Positions 16,546 to 27,806 are shown, counted from the stretch's first letter. The stretch: 48,302 bases of DNA from CAYZIC01 sp964478335 (GCA_964478335.1 CAYZIC010000010.1:1-48302), one strand, 5' to 3'. The notes: a model not told the origin generated them from the letters alone. Program-made: numbers and translations.

Positions 16546-19500
16546 TTATTTGACGATGATCTTGAATGCTGCGGCGGGCTTATCGGTCGCGTCGACCCAG
16601 ATGTCGCCAGAGGCATTCTTTTCGGCCCAGCTCGTGACTGGCTTCCAGGTCTTGAGGTCTTCGGTGACCATCAATTGGTGCACGGGTGCAGTGATGAAGC
16701 TGCTGACCGAGCGTTGGGTGGTTTGGTTGAGCCAACCCCAATTGATTTGTGCCGAGCCATTGTCCACGCGGATGGCGTTGATCAAGAGCTTGAAGCTATC
16801 GCCAGCATTTGTTGCGCCAAAGGCATCAATTGCGAAGCGGTCGGTCAAGCCGTCAGCACGGTCAGCGCTGGAGGCATTGGTACCAGAGAGGGATTCCTCG
16901 TAGTCGCTCACGCCATCGCCGTCGTAGTCGCCAACGATCATGCCAGCAGCACCCGGTCTGGAGGGCTTTTCAGCATCGCCGTGGTTTGCAGCGGTACCGG
17001 TGAAGGTATCAGCATAGGCGGAGAATGCAGCGGATGTGAAGCCAGAGTTGATCCATTCCCAAGCGTCAGCGAGGCGGTCATTGTCAGAGTCGACATCACG
17101 GATGATGAAGTCGGAGACGATACCAGCACCACCACGCACAGGCGTTGCAGACTTAGGCGCATAGATGTAGTCATCCTTAGCGGATGCATGCTGTGCGCAG
17201 TAGCCCCAAGGCTCATGAGCGTCACGGATGCCATTACCATTGAGGTCGATCCAGCCCATGAGGTAGACAGGGTCCTTGGTATTGGTGAAGCCTCTCAAGG
17301 TCACTTCGGAGACGGACTGCTTAGAAGCAGGGTCTGCAGTGATCGTGAAGCAGGTATCAGCCTTAGCTGTGATATCGGAGACCGAAGCTTGTGACAAAGG
17401 TGCGCCAGAGAAGGCCGGGTTGTCAAATGCTTGGATGATCATCCCAGCCTTGGTTTCTGGATTGACACCGTTGACAGCATTGCTGCTGTGCACGACACCA
17501 TTGTACATCACCTTGGCGCGGAGGTAGGCCGTTTCGAGGTTGGTGTAGTCTTGCTCCGCCTTGGTGTGGTCGAGGAGGTCGATATTGATCGTGGTGCTGA
17601 GGGCATTGACATCCAACTTTTCGTGGCCAGAGTCGGTGAGGACATTGACGGTAATGTTGTAGTTGCCATTGATGTTGTTAGCATTGTCAGCGAAGAGGTC
17701 GCCGAGGTTAACTTGATCAAAGGTGTAGATAAACTTACGGACACCACCTTCACCGCGGTCATAAGCAGCCGGAGCAGGGTAGGGGCCAAACTTCACTGCA
17801 CGACCACCAGCGATCGGAGCAACGAGGAGCTCGATCTTGACAGCAGGGACATTTGCGGTCCATTCCACGGTCAACTTAGAGGAGCCGATACGTGTGCCAC
17901 CAATAGGCGAGGTGAGCTTGAGGGTTTCCTTATTCACGGGGATAGCGCGAGTCGAGACTTCAGCAAAACGATACCCAGAGGTAGCAGTAAGCTGACCGAG
18001 GTCAATCTGCTCTTGGGTGAAGCCATAGATACGGAAGTCTTGCTTCTTGCCGACATTGGTAACCGAGTCGGTGTATTGGATGAGGCCCACGCCACCAGTC
18101 ATACGGTAGATGTCCTCTTCGGAGATGAAACGCTTACCATTGGTCACATCCATCGTCATATTGGGCATCGACTTCCAGTTGACATCACCAGCGGTATTGA
18201 CCTCAGCTTGGAAGAATGCGATACGAGCGATGTCGCTATAACGGACGGTGCTATTACCATCAACAGGGAGTTCAGCGCCATCATCGCCACCCACGGGGAC
18301 CTCGACGATATCACCATTTTCATTGAGGGTGACAGTTTCGGGCAACATGACACGGATGGTGCTTGGCGGCGGGACATCAGACAAGGTCAAGATGCCCTTT
18401 GCGCCAGTCCAGCCGACGTTGAGCGGTTGACGAACCATGAAGCCAGCCAATTCACCATCATCCCAGACCTTGTTGGCGTTTTCGTCGACAAAGGCAAAGA
18501 CGTAGTTGTTGCCTTCGTGCAAGTGACCAGATGTGGCAGTGGTCAAGTCAAAGTCAGAGGGGAAGCGATCGCTGGTCAAAGCACCAATTGGGTACTGATA
18601 GACAGCGGTAGCTTGGCCTTCCATCTTGGCATCGCTATAGCACCAGACGTGGAGGATTGCGCCACCAGCATCGCCAGCACCAGGAGCACTCTCAGCGCCG
18701 AGCTGTCTTTGACCAGCGTAGCGGACATTGAGGGAGACATTAGGCTGCGGGAACTTCTTGGAGTCGGCAGGATCAGCGGTGTGCTCGATCTTGATGACAG
18801 GAGGCAAGGGCTCGCCGCCTTCTTCAACTTCGCCTTCTGCGGGATATTCGACAGGAGCGAGGTATTGGATTTCAGCCCAGTTGCTCCAACCGTCGTTATC
18901 GAGGTCTGCAAAGTTATCCATACGGGTGGTAGAGATTACGATGGTGTTGCCAAAGCTATTCTCGATGGCATCTTCCATGTAGTCACTATCGGTGTGCAAG
19001 AGACCAAGGGTCGGGCGACCGCGCTTATTCCAGAGGGCGACATCAAAGTCACTCACGCCGCTGCCTGCAGTAGAGAAGGCTTTGGGGTTGGAGCGAGCAG
19101 CGAATTCAGCCAAGTTGGGCAAGCCATCCTTGTCAGGGTCACCAAAGGGCCCATTTTCGCCAGTAGCGTCTTGAGGATCGAGGCCGTAGTAAGATTCCCA
19201 CCAGTCGGGCATGCCGTCCTTGTCGGAGTCATGGGTTTGGCCATCGGCGACATTCTTGTCGAGCCATTCTTCACCATTGGTCTTGCCAGGGGTGGTGGTG
19301 CTTTCGTCGAACCAGTTATTCCCGCCGACAGTACCGTCATCGGTGCTGGGTTTGGGGGAAGAGGACGATCCAGATCCAGCCCACAATTGAGAGGTATACT
19401 TGGCGTAGACGTTACCGAAAGGCAAGATGTCGTTTGCGACGATTGTCTTAGCTGCGGCATCAGTGCCAGTAGCACGATACTGCTCGAGGTTGAATTCAGC

Positions 19501-22500
19501 CAACGGGTTATAGACATAGCCGTAGGGGTTAGCGTCTAAGACCATTTGGTTGTCGGTCTCGACCTTAACACCACCGGTACGCGCTTGACGCCAGTAGTAG
19601 GAATCGAGTGCACGATACTTGGTAGGTTCACCAGTCAAGGTTGTGTTGATGTAGTCTGCAGGCTCGTAGGTGTACTCTTCTTCACCCGGGTTAGGTGCGC
19701 CCGTTTCGGTCGAGGACAAGGCTGGCAAGCGAGGGGTGCTAAAGGTGACGTCGGCCACAGGCAAGTGAGCGGCAGTATTGTGGAGCCAGGGCACGAATTC
19801 GTTGTGAGCGTTGGCGACCTTTTGCAGCTTAATGTCGTTATAGAAGCTATTAAACATAGCAGGATCGTAGTCAGCGGCATCCTGGTAGATTGCGCGACGA
19901 GACTCCATGTTGTGCTTAACAACAGTATTGGCCATGCCAGTGACCTTTTCTTCGGGGAATCTCTGCCAGACCTTGGACTGATCGTCCTTGGTGGAGGCAA
20001 ATGCTTCATCAAAGGTGAAGTTTGCAATAAGCTCAGCACCCACGATGTCGGTGTAGAGACCAGAGGTGGTGAATCGCTGAACAAAGGTAGCCAAGCGAGC
20101 AGCGAGGGCATCCTTCATCGTGATGCTACGGGTGTAGTCGGTGGAGATGTCGCCAGCAGCGCGGGCGCCATTCCAAACGCGCACTTCGTCGATGAAGCCC
20201 TTGTAGAAGCGATCATAGAGGTCGGTGACGTAGTAGTCCGTGGGGACGGTACCCGGCTTAGCGGGCAAGTCGATCAATGAGCCCATCCAGCCGCGCATAG
20301 GAGCAGCACCAATAACGAGAGGAGCATTGCGGTAGGAGTAGGTTTCAGCGCTTGCATCGCCAGGGTTAGCATAGGTGATGACACCCGTACCCGGAGCAAT
20401 CGTCGCAGGGACGGTCGCGGTAGCCACGCCATTGGCGTAGAGGGTCAAAGCCTTACCATCAAAGGTTGCAGCCAAGTGAGTCCAGTCGCCAGTAGTCACA
20501 TGGTAAGCCTCTGCGACAGCACTTGGGCCATCAGCGATCGCCAAGTCATTATTGGTGTAACCAACGAATGGCACGAGAACCTTGGTCACAGCCGCAGTGG
20601 CTGGATCGGTGACACTCTTGACACGCAAGCCCATGCGGAAGTTGTGACGGAGGTCGCGCATTTCGTTGACAGGGGCATTGTCGTAGGTCCAAGGACGATC
20701 GATGAGGATCTGCTCATCATTATCACGGGCAGTCGGAGCCAGTGCATCAGGCTTGACCCAGCACTCGATGGTGAATTGACGCAAGGCGAGCGGACCATAG
20801 TTAAAGCTCATGGGCGTCTGCAGGACACCTGAGCCTGCGAGGTACATGGCCTGCCTGCGAAGAGGCGTTTCGATCGATTGAGGGCGGCCTTCAGAAGCGA
20901 AGACGTTGAGCAATTCAACCTTATCGCCGATGCCGTCACCGTCGGTGTCGTAGCCCTCGTTGATTTCGAATGCGGTCACGTAAGCCGAGCCTGCGCCAGG
21001 CAAAGCTGAGAAGTCAGGCAAGCCAACGGTTGCAGCGTAGACAAGCACATCAGTAGCGGTGGCGACAGGATTACCCTCAAAGGCACCAGCCGCAGTCGGC
21101 AAGGTCTTGGCATCAATCGTGGCATTCACGGGATAGCGTGAGTAGAAACGATTGGTGAAGGAATACGGATTATTGACATCGGTCATCCACAGAGGAGATG
21201 GGTCAGTACCCAAGCTCTTGACAGTGCCCCAAGCCGGGTTGACGGCTTCTTCGGCGTTGGTCAAGCCATCGCCATCAGGATCTGCGCTAGGCAAACCGGT
21301 CAACCAAGGATAGAGGTAGAAGTCATAGGTGCCTGGGATGGTGTCATCGCCGGTGATTTCTTCGCCGCCATAGAAGAATGGATTACCGCCAGCAGCGCTA
21401 GCGACCCAGTCCTTGTGGCCGACCAAGTGGAAGATCCCGCCAACACCACCATCGGTGGATGCGTCGGAGGAGGGCAAGACATCACCCAAGACAGGGTTGA
21501 GCGCGTGGAAGAGCTCATAGTAGTCATCCATACCGTCACCATCCGAGTCGGAGAGGTTGGGATTGGTTGCAACGATGCGATTGGCATTGAGGTTGGTAAG
21601 CGGACCACCAGCGAAGTAGCCGTCAGGCATATTCGGATCGGCTGCATCTTGGAAGAATCCCAAGAGAGGCATACCGACGAAGCGCGGGGTGAGGCCATTG
21701 AGCTCAGCAAAGTTAGCGAAGTCCACGGCTGCACGACGGTCGGTAAATGGCATGATCGGATCATGTGCGACCATACCTACTGGATAGACGACGGAGTTTT
21801 CATCCCAAGCTGCACGCGAGCCAGGATTAGCAAATGCAAAGAACTCATCAACAGGGGTTTCCTCTGTCAAGTACGTCACAGTACCATCAGCAGCGACGTG
21901 GCGATAGTTGGCTCTGTAAGCATTGAATCTACTGGACCAGACACCACCATTAAAGCCGCGGATGAGTGCACGGTAAGCTTGGCGGAGAGCCGGGCGAACA
22001 GCGGTCACGAGGGCAGCCTCGTGGTCTCGGCCAGCTTCAACATAGCTCTTTCTCAGTGCAACCAAATTGCCATCAACCATGGGCAAGAAGTAGACTGCGC
22101 AGCGGTCATCAAGACCTGGCGCAGAGAGATCCAACACAGGCTGATTGACAGCGACAGCACGGAGGTATTGACCATTCATGGTGTCTTCTGCGACAAAGAG
22201 TGCCCATGCTTTTTCGAAGATGGCATACTCGTTAGCCGAGATAGCCCGAGCGGTCAAATCACCAGCAAGGTCCATCTGCTCTTGAGCATGGAGTGCCGGC
22301 ATGACATTCTGGGCAGCCTGAGCATCTTGACGGGCCTCTTGGTAACGCGCAGCGATCGTTGCGATGCGGTCTTGATACTTATCATCCGCTTCGCCATCGC
22401 GCTTACCAGCACGCAAGGCAGTCAAATAGTCCTTTGTTGCGAGACGCAAGGAGCCCAAAGCATTGTTGAATTGAGTCATATTAGCACGGAGGATCGGAGA

Positions 22501-25500
22501 GCCCTCATACCCCTGATAGACAGGAGAGAATGCGAAGTGGTTCTCGACGGAACGCGCGATTGCAAGCCCTGCGGCAACCTCAGGGGTTGTGGCGAGGCGT
22601 TCTCTAGCGTAGGCGACGTTGAGGTCGACGAGGCTCAAGTTGGCCATATCGGCAGTCACCGAGAAGTTGTCAATGACGGTCTTACCCTCTTGGTTGCGGT
22701 AGAGACGCGCTTGATCAGCGGGCAAGTCGTAACGGAATTGACGATTGAATGCGACACTGTACTCTTGATAGTTGGTCAAGCCATCGTGATCGAAGTCAAG
22801 ATCACGGTCATAGCGGAGGGTTGGGTCCATACCAGCAATGTTGCCAGGGGTGAGCTCACCAGAGCCCATGTAGTATTCCCAGCCATCGCTCATACCATCG
22901 TTATCGGTATCCATATTGGTAGGATCGCAACCGCCACCGATGGTGCCACGAATCGCCAAGGTGAGAGTCGCACCGGCCAACTTATTAGCCATATCGATTT
23001 GAACCTGAGCGGTTGCGTCGCCGTAGACAAACTTGCGGTTCAAATCTGTCGTAGAGGCGTTCTTTAGGGCAACAGCGGGGAAGCCTTCTTGAGCATCGGT
23101 CAAGCCGTCAAAGTCGGTATCCGCATTGAATGGGTCGCACGGGCGCTTCTTATTAAACCATCCTGGGATAGTCATGCTATACTCGAGGGCGTTTGGCAAG
23201 AGGTCTTCATCAAAGTCAGACAAGGCTCCGCCATCAGCCGCATTGGTCGGATTCAAGCCGACATAGAGCTCCCAGCCGTCAGGCATGGAGTCGTTATCGG
23301 TGTCAGCATTCAAGGGGTTGGTGGTATAACCAGCAAAAGCCTTGGGGTTGAAGTTTCCTGGAGGATTCTTACGCCAGACATTGTATTCCTCACCGGTGGT
23401 GAAGTTAAAGATCGCCTCGATGGGTTCATTCTCTGGAACAGGAAGAGCCATATTGGGGTTGAAGCCCTGGTAAGCGTAGACTTCCTTGTGGGCCAAGATG
23501 GTACCATCGACAACGATAGCAGCGCGGACGTCGCGGTCTGGATTCATGGCGAATTCAGAGACGCCGTCATGAGAAGCGATTCTGGGGTCGATGCCCTTGG
23601 TGCCAGAGATAGCACCATCGGCAGCAGCAGCGAGCACTTGAGCTTCCCAGCCGTCAGCCAAGCCGTCACCATCGGTATCCCAATGGAAGGGGTTGGTACC
23701 ATAAATCTTGATTTCGTCGATATCGGAGATACCGTCATTATCGGTATCGCGATTGGTATCAGCGAAAGGCGCCATGGGGTTAAAGATATCAGCGACGTTG
23801 CTGGCGTAAATGGGCTCAGCAAAAGGAGCACGAGCAATGAGGCGTTCACCAATCGTGTAGGGGCCTTCAGCCGGGACGCGGCCAGCGCGGTAGTCGATCG
23901 CAGGGTAGAGCTCAGGAGCAGGCTCACCATTTGCACCACGAGGGATGTAAGCGATACGGGTAACATTGTACCAGAGGGCATATTCTTCACCGTCGGTCAA
24001 GCCGTCGCCATCGTAGTCGATGCCTGCAGCCTTGGTCGGATCGGAGAAACGTGTCAACCAATTGGTATCACGAGGATCCTCGCCGACGAAGACTTCGTCG
24101 ATGAGCGCACCCATGGGGAGAATGCTAGCAGGGGTACCCAAACCAGTGTTGTTGGCAATGGTGAGGTTTGCATTTAGGTTGACGCGGTAGACGACACCTG
24201 TGGTGACATTGACAGCCGCACCAACGCGATTGCCATTGACTGTGACATTGATCGGTGCAACGGTGGTTTGTTGCTTGTCTGCGAAACCAGCAAGCACGCG
24301 ATATTGATCTGCGCCAACCGTTGTGCTAAAGTCTGCGCCAACCATGACGGGGATTTTGTGTTCGGTGGCGTACTCGATCAAAGCAGTCGGTGTAGGCCCA
24401 GCGTAATCATAGATGACGTGGTCTGCGAGGTCGTAGACGACAGGGATGTCTTGGGCGACTTCGTTGGCGGTAGCCAAGCGCACGCGCCAAGCGGGTGCGG
24501 AGATCCACATGCCATTACCATCGGCAGCATTGATTGCGGGGTGCTTACCACGGATGCGCATCAAATTGGTGAAGAGCGTTCCCTCTGGGTCAGCTTCAAA
24601 GAGGCCAACATCGGGACGCTGAGTGCCAGGCAAGGCATAGCCTTGAGAGGGGCGGGTTTGGTTATGCTCTCTAGCGGGATCACCCATAGACCAGGTAATT
24701 TCAGTTCCAGTAAAGACACCCGGCAAGCGAGCATAGTTAAAGGTCGATCCATTGGCGATAGCCACGGTTGCCGGGGCGAACATGGCCGCATCGGCGCCAT
24801 TCCACATACGGGGGAGGCGGTCGCCGTCAGGATTGGAGACGGGGGTTTTGCCCTCGATCATGGCGAGGGTGGCCTCGTCGGTGCCAAAGCGGCGGAGCAA
24901 CCAAGCATCGGGATAGCCGTCGTGGTTGTAGTCACCGAGGTTGTAGGGGCCTTCGCCGAGGTTGTTGCCTTCACCATAGATAGGGTTTTTGGCAGCGCTC
25001 AATTCAAAGTCACCTGCGAGGTATTCCAAGCTAAAGAGCGCATCGAGCTGGATATCCATCCAATAGAGGTGGTCGGGTTGACCCTCTTGGACCTGAGCGT
25101 CATCGCCCTTGATATTGAGGTTGAGGGTTTGATAGCGCTCAAAGGGCTTGGTGATCTTGACCTTTTCGGCATTTTCAGCGCGCCACATGTAGAAGAAGGA
25201 GTCTTTCGCTCTATTGGTCGCTTGCTTCTTGATACCGACCTTGGCACCAGCATTCTCGCTACCATCATTGGTCGCACGCACATCACCGACATAGAAGGGG
25301 AACGCAACCAATGAAGTGGATGCGGTACCGCGGTTGATGTTGTAGACGACGGTGTAGTCCTCGGAGTTGACACCAAAGTTATCAACGTTGGTATTGGCAG
25401 TGAAGTAACCATAGCCGCCACCATTTTGAGAGGCTGCGTCGAGGTGGTAAGGAGAGATGACGACCTTTTGGGAAGAGTTGAGGACGATTTGACCATCAAA

Positions 25501-27612
25501 GGTAGCCGCGCCACCAGAGAGGTCCTCGACCATGATCGTAAAGGGCTTGTTGCCACCGAGGCCACCATTAAAGGTGTGAGCAAATGCTCTGACAGCGGTC
25601 GTGCCAAAGGTGGTGCCAGTCAAGATGTAAAAATCCTTGCCATCGTTGAAAAGGGCATTTTCGTCAACAGTCGCATTGGCCTTGTTGATATTGTAGTTGT
25701 ACGCGTTGTACTCACGATTGTCAATGGACAAGCGCACGTGGAGGCGTTCTTTGGCAGCATCCTGGATTTGAGAAGCAAAAGGCACACTCACCGCAGTACC
25801 GACATTGCCGGTAATGATTTCGAGCATGTTTTTGATCACGGGGTTTTGGTTGGCCATTTCGATAGGAGCACCAGGATCGGTCTTCGACGCCTTATTGATG
25901 GTGTTGCCCGTCTTGGTGAAGGCCTTGATCATGAAGGGCTCTTGATGCTGGATGCGGATCGCGCCATCCGCAGCGATTTCTTGATATTCGTCGTTGATAC
26001 CCTTAAGGACGACATCAATGTAGCGACGATTGGTTGCAGGATCCAAGAGGGCATTCTTGATCGTGGCATTGGGGATGGTGTATTGAGCACCAAGGCCACC
26101 CACGCGGATCACTTGCTTGAAGTTATCGAGCTCAGCAGCCGTAGCGATGGTCAAATTGTCAGTGGCAGTCGTCGGCGAGACAACGATGTCTTCAGCGATG
26201 GTGGTGCCATTGGGGAAGGAGATGCGCAAGGTGCGCGTCGAGGTGATCGGGTTGTCAGTGCTAAGCGCTTCAGCCACGATGCCAGGTTGCCCATTGATTG
26301 CGAGCAAGTCGGTCTTGAGGTCATATTGAGGAGACTCAGGCATCACTTCGATATAGACAGGAGCAATGCCATTACCCAAATCAATCTTGATTAGATCAGC
26401 AGTATCGCTCGTGGCGGTCGCCTTGAGGGTGAGCGGAGCGGTGAAGCCCTGGGTGGTCTTGGTAAACTTCACCACCGAGTCAAACTTGGTGTGATAGGGC
26501 GCAGCGCTCTCATAAGAGACGTGAGCATAGACATAGCGCTCAGCCGTGCTGCTGGTCAAGGTCAAGGAGAGCGTGCGGTCCAATGCGATTGGTACCGTTT
26601 GCTTGTGAGGAGCTGCCTCAGTACCAGCAGCAGCGGTAAAGCCCTCAGCGCCTTGGACAACAAAGCTCTTTGCTGCGGGATTAACCGTCACGGTTTGCTT
26701 AAAGAGGTAAGGAGAATCTTTGGTGGGGTCAAAGTCATTTTGACCGTAGTAGACCGTGATGGAGCCTGTGGCATCTTTGGTCTCGACAAAGAATTGAGAA
26801 GCAAGAATACCCGTGTGGGTAGTAGGGTCGATCCAAACGGAGTCCTCAAGGATGATGTCCTTTTCTGAGAAGGCTGCCACCTTAAGCGTTTGACCTGCAG
26901 CGTTCTTTGCCCAGAAGTAGAGGTTATTGACCACAGAGGAGAGCGCTGGCACAGCAGCGGTTGACTTGATCGTCACGGGGACAAACCCACGGAAGGTCGA
27001 AGTAGGCTGAGCAGGCTGAATACCAAAGGTAGCCGCCAAAGTGCTCACCGTGATCGCGGGGGTGTCTGGGATATTGGTCATCGGCTCGCCATTGAGCTTA
27101 GCTGCGCTGAGGTTTTCGCCATGACCTTTACCAGGTGTGTAAGGTGCAACACTGATCAGGTTAAAGTTCTTTCCCGCAAAAGGCAGCGAGTCAACCATCT
27201 TCAGGCCATTGACGAAATCGCCAGCCTTAACGGTATAAGTAAAGTAGAGAGCCTCTTCATTTGAACGGCTCAAATCCAAGCGAGCGGTCGTTGTATCATA
27301 GACACCATCGACGCTGGGGACATTCAAACGCAGACGAGGTAGCCCGTCATCTGTTGTAATCGCAGAATCATCCGTTGCGAACTCAAACTTAATCGATTCG
27401 CCAGCGGCTAATGCGGGACTCCATTGAGGGGTCAACTTGATTGTGATCTGCTGGCCTGGGCCATAGGTCGTGTCTGCAGTTGCGCCATCGACGGTTGCAG
27501 TAAACCCGGTGCATCTTGATGTAAACCAATCTGCAGCAAAGCCAGTTGATGCCATCAGCGTGACGGCCAAAAGCGCAATGCTCCAATTGAGTGTGTCTTT
27601 TATGAACTTCAT
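16546..27612 (-). CDS. Giant secreted multidomain protein with calcium-binding repeats and LamG domain
   Basis: A single open frame of 3688 residues with no interruption. A signal peptide (1-27, MKFIKDTLNWSIALLAVTLM then AFAAD-like cleavage) directs export. Residues about 30-850 are beta-rich, Ig or cadherin-like in look. From about 890 on, thrombospondin-type-3-like Asp-rich loops recur (for example DTDNDGISDIDEI near 1290, DTDNDGMSDGWEYYMG, DSDGDGMDDYYELF, DSDKDGMPDWWESYYGLDP near 2795, DYDGDGVSDYEES near 3560), each a likely Ca2+ site. A concanavalin/LamG-type domain lies at about 2280-2480 (FTIECWVKP to FIDEVRVWNGAR). A helical stretch with KDYLTALRAGKRDGEADD lies near 1730. No sortase, PEP-CTERM or beta-barrel anchor is visible at the C-terminus. 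It is probably a surface or extracellular adhesin or matrix protein. It has its own promoter and terminator. Function beyond this is not known. Confidence 0.9.
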   Translation of the reverse strand: MKFIKDTLNWSIALLAVTLMASTGFAADWFTSRCTGFTATVDGATADTTYGPGQQITIKLTPQWSPALAAGESIKFEFATDDSAITTDDGLPRLRLNVPSVDGVYDTTTARLDLSRSNEEALYFTYTVKAGDFVNGLKMVDSLPFAGKNFNLISVAPYTPGKGHGENLSAAKLNGEPMTNIPDTPAITVSTLAATFGIQPAQPTSTFRGFVPVTIKSTAAVPALSSVVNNLYFWAKNAAGQTLKVAAFSEKDIILEDSVWIDPTTHTGILASQFFVETKDATGSITVYYGQNDFDPTKDSPYLFKQTVTVNPAAKSFVVQGAEGFTAAAGTEAAPHKQTVPIALDRTLSLTLTSSTAERYVYAHVSYESAAPYHTKFDSVVKFTKTTQGFTAPLTLKATATSDTADLIKIDLGNGIAPVYIEVMPESPQYDLKTDLLAINGQPGIVAEALSTDNPITSTRTLRISFPNGTTIAEDIVVSPTTATDNLTIATAAELDNFKQVIRVGGLGAQYTIPNATIKNALLDPATNRRYIDVVLKGINDEYQEIAADGAIRIQHQEPFMIKAFTKTGNTINKASKTDPGAPIEMANQNPVIKNMLEIITGNVGTAVSVPFASQIQDAAKERLHVRLSIDNREYNAYNYNINKANATVDENALFNDGKDFYILTGTTFGTTAVRAFAHTFNGGLGGNKPFTIMVEDLSGGAATFDGQIVLNSSQKVVISPYHLDAASQNGGGYGYFTANTNVDNFGVNSEDYTVVYNINRGTASTSLVAFPFYVGDVRATNDGSENAGAKVGIKKQATNRAKDSFFYMWRAENAEKVKITKPFERYQTLNLNIKGDDAQVQEGQPDHLYWMDIQLDALFSLEYLAGDFELSAAKNPIYGEGNNLGEGPYNLGDYNHDGYPDAWLLRRFGTDEATLAMIEGKTPVSNPDGDRLPRMWNGADAAMFAPATVAIANGSTFNYARLPGVFTGTEITWSMGDPAREHNQTRPSQGYALPGTQRPDVGLFEADPEGTLFTNLMRIRGKHPAINAADGNGMWISAPAWRVRLATANEVAQDIPVVYDLADHVIYDYAGPTPTALIEYATEHKIPVMVGADFSTTVGADQYRVLAGFADKQQTTVAPINVTVNGNRVGAAVNVTTGVVYRVNLNANLTIANNTGLGTPASILPMGALIDEVFVGEDPRDTNWLTRFSDPTKAAGIDYDGDGLTDGEEYALWYNVTRIAYIPRGANGEPAPELYPAIDYRAGRVPAEGPYTIGERLIARAPFAEPIYASNVADIFNPMAPFADTNRDTDNDGISDIDEIKIYGTNPFHWDTDGDGLADGWEAQVLAAAADGAISGTKGIDPRIASHDGVSEFAMNPDRDVRAAIVVDGTILAHKEVYAYQGFNPNMALPVPENEPIEAIFNFTTGEEYNVWRKNPPGNFNPKAFAGYTTNPLNADTDNDSMPDGWELYVGLNPTNAADGGALSDFDEDLLPNALEYSMTIPGWFNKKRPCDPFNADTDFDGLTDAQEGFPAVALKNASTTDLNRKFVYGDATAQVQIDMANKLAGATLTLAIRGTIGGGCDPTNMDTDNDGMSDGWEYYMGSGELTPGNIAGMDPTLRYDRDLDFDHDGLTNYQEYSVAFNRQFRYDLPADQARLYRNQEGKTVIDNFSVTADMANLSLVDLNVAYARERLATTPEVAAGLAIARSVENHFAFSPVYQGYEGSPILRANMTQFNNALGSLRLATKDYLTALRAGKRDGEADDKYQDRIATIAARYQEARQDAQAAQNVMPALHAQEQMDLAGDLTARAISANEYAIFEKAWALFVAEDTMNGQYLRAVAVNQPVLDLSAPGLDDRCAVYFLPMVDGNLVALRKSYVEAGRDHEAALVTAVRPALRQAYRALIRGFNGGVWSSRFNAYRANYRHVAADGTVTYLTEETPVDEFFAFANPGSRAAWDENSVVYPVGMVAHDPIMPFTDRRAAVDFANFAELNGLTPRFVGMPLLGFFQDAADPNMPDGYFAGGPLTNLNANRIVATNPNLSDSDGDGMDDYYELFHALNPVLGDVLPSSDASTDGGVGGIFHLVGHKDWVASAAGGNPFFYGGEEITGDDTIPGTYDFYLYPWLTGLPSADPDGDGLTNAEEAVNPAWGTVKSLGTDPSPLWMTDVNNPYSFTNRFYSRYPVNATIDAKTLPTAAGAFEGNPVATATDVLVYAATVGLPDFSALPGAGSAYVTAFEINEGYDTDGDGIGDKVELLNVFASEGRPQSIETPLRRQAMYLAGSGVLQTPMSFNYGPLALRQFTIECWVKPDALAPTARDNDEQILIDRPWTYDNAPVNEMRDLRHNFRMGLRVKSVTDPATAAVTKVLVPFVGYTNNDLAIADGPSAVAEAYHVTTGDWTHLAATFDGKALTLYANGVATATVPATIAPGTGVITYANPGDASAETYSYRNAPLVIGAAPMRGWMGSLIDLPAKPGTVPTDYYVTDLYDRFYKGFIDEVRVWNGARAAGDISTDYTRSITMKDALAARLATFVQRFTTSGLYTDIVGAELIANFTFDEAFASTKDDQSKVWQRFPEEKVTGMANTVVKHNMESRRAIYQDAADYDPAMFNSFYNDIKLQKVANAHNEFVPWLHNTAAHLPVADVTFSTPRLPALSSTETGAPNPGEEEYTYEPADYINTTLTGEPTKYRALDSYYWRQARTGGVKVETDNQMVLDANPYGYVYNPLAEFNLEQYRATGTDAAAKTIVANDILPFGNVYAKYTSQLWAGSGSSSSPKPSTDDGTVGGNNWFDESTTTPGKTNGEEWLDKNVADGQTHDSDKDGMPDWWESYYGLDPQDATGENGPFGDPDKDGLPNLAEFAARSNPKAFSTAGSGVSDFDVALWNKRGRPTLGLLHTDSDYMEDAIENSFGNTIVISTTRMDNFADLDNDGWSNWAEIQYLAPVEYPAEGEVEEGGEPLPPVIKIEHTADPADSKKFPQPNVSLNVRYAGQRQLGAESAPGAGDAGGAILHVWCYSDAKMEGQATAVYQYPIGALTSDRFPSDFDLTTATSGHLHEGNNYVFAFVDENANKVWDDGELAGFMVRQPLNVGWTGAKGILTLSDVPPPSTIRVMLPETVTLNENGDIVEVPVGGDDGAELPVDGNSTVRYSDIARIAFFQAEVNTAGDVNWKSMPNMTMDVTNGKRFISEEDIYRMTGGVGLIQYTDSVTNVGKKQDFRIYGFTQEQIDLGQLTATSGYRFAEVSTRAIPVNKETLKLTSPIGGTRIGSSKLTVEWTANVPAVKIELLVAPIAGGRAVKFGPYPAPAAYDRGEGGVRKFIYTFDQVNLGDLFADNANNINGNYNITVNVLTDSGHEKLDVNALSTTINIDLLDHTKAEQDYTNLETAYLRAKVMYNGVVHSSNAVNGVNPETKAGMIIQAFDNPAFSGAPLSQASVSDITAKADTCFTITADPASKQSVSEVTLRGFTNTKDPVYLMGWIDLNGNGIRDAHEPWGYCAQHASAKDDYIYAPKSATPVRGGAGIVSDFIIRDVDSDNDRLADAWEWINSGFTSAAFSAYADTFTGTAANHGDAEKPSRPGAAGMIVGDYDGDGVSDYEESLSGTNASSADRADGLTDRFAIDAFGATNAGDSFKLLINAIRVDNGSAQINWGWLNQTTQRSVSSFITAPVHQLMVTEDLKTWKPVTSWAEKNASGDIWVDATDKPAAAFKIIVK

Positions 27613-27777
27613 ACTTACCTCTTATTTGATTATTCCGTCCCCCCAAACGCAGGGAGATTTCGTAATACGCCCCATACAAAAGAAGCGCTTTGTGGTCGAC
27701 CGCTAAATCAACAAAACCCAACACGGGTTTATTACTTCAGATTGAAAAAGACAATCCTACCACAATACTCGCTAATA

Positions 27778-27806
27778 GTTATACCCCATTCTCGCACAAA
27801 AGTAAA
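27778..27806 (-). promoter_or_regulatory. Probable promoter of the giant gene
   Basis: On the minus strand TTTACT (27801-27806), a 17-base spacer and TATAAC (27778-27783). The predicted start near 27771 gives a leader of about 158 bases, which contains a small AAACCC/GGGTTT hairpin around 27715-27731. An AGAGG ribosome site precedes the ATG. Confidence 0.5.

Noticed and set aside
17431..19539. Long plus-strand open frame (702 codons) opposite the giant gene
   Set aside because: It mirrors the codon bias of the minus-strand gene, has no recognisable domain, and the minus frame has a signal peptide and domains. The same applies to 21415-23067 and 25426-26394.
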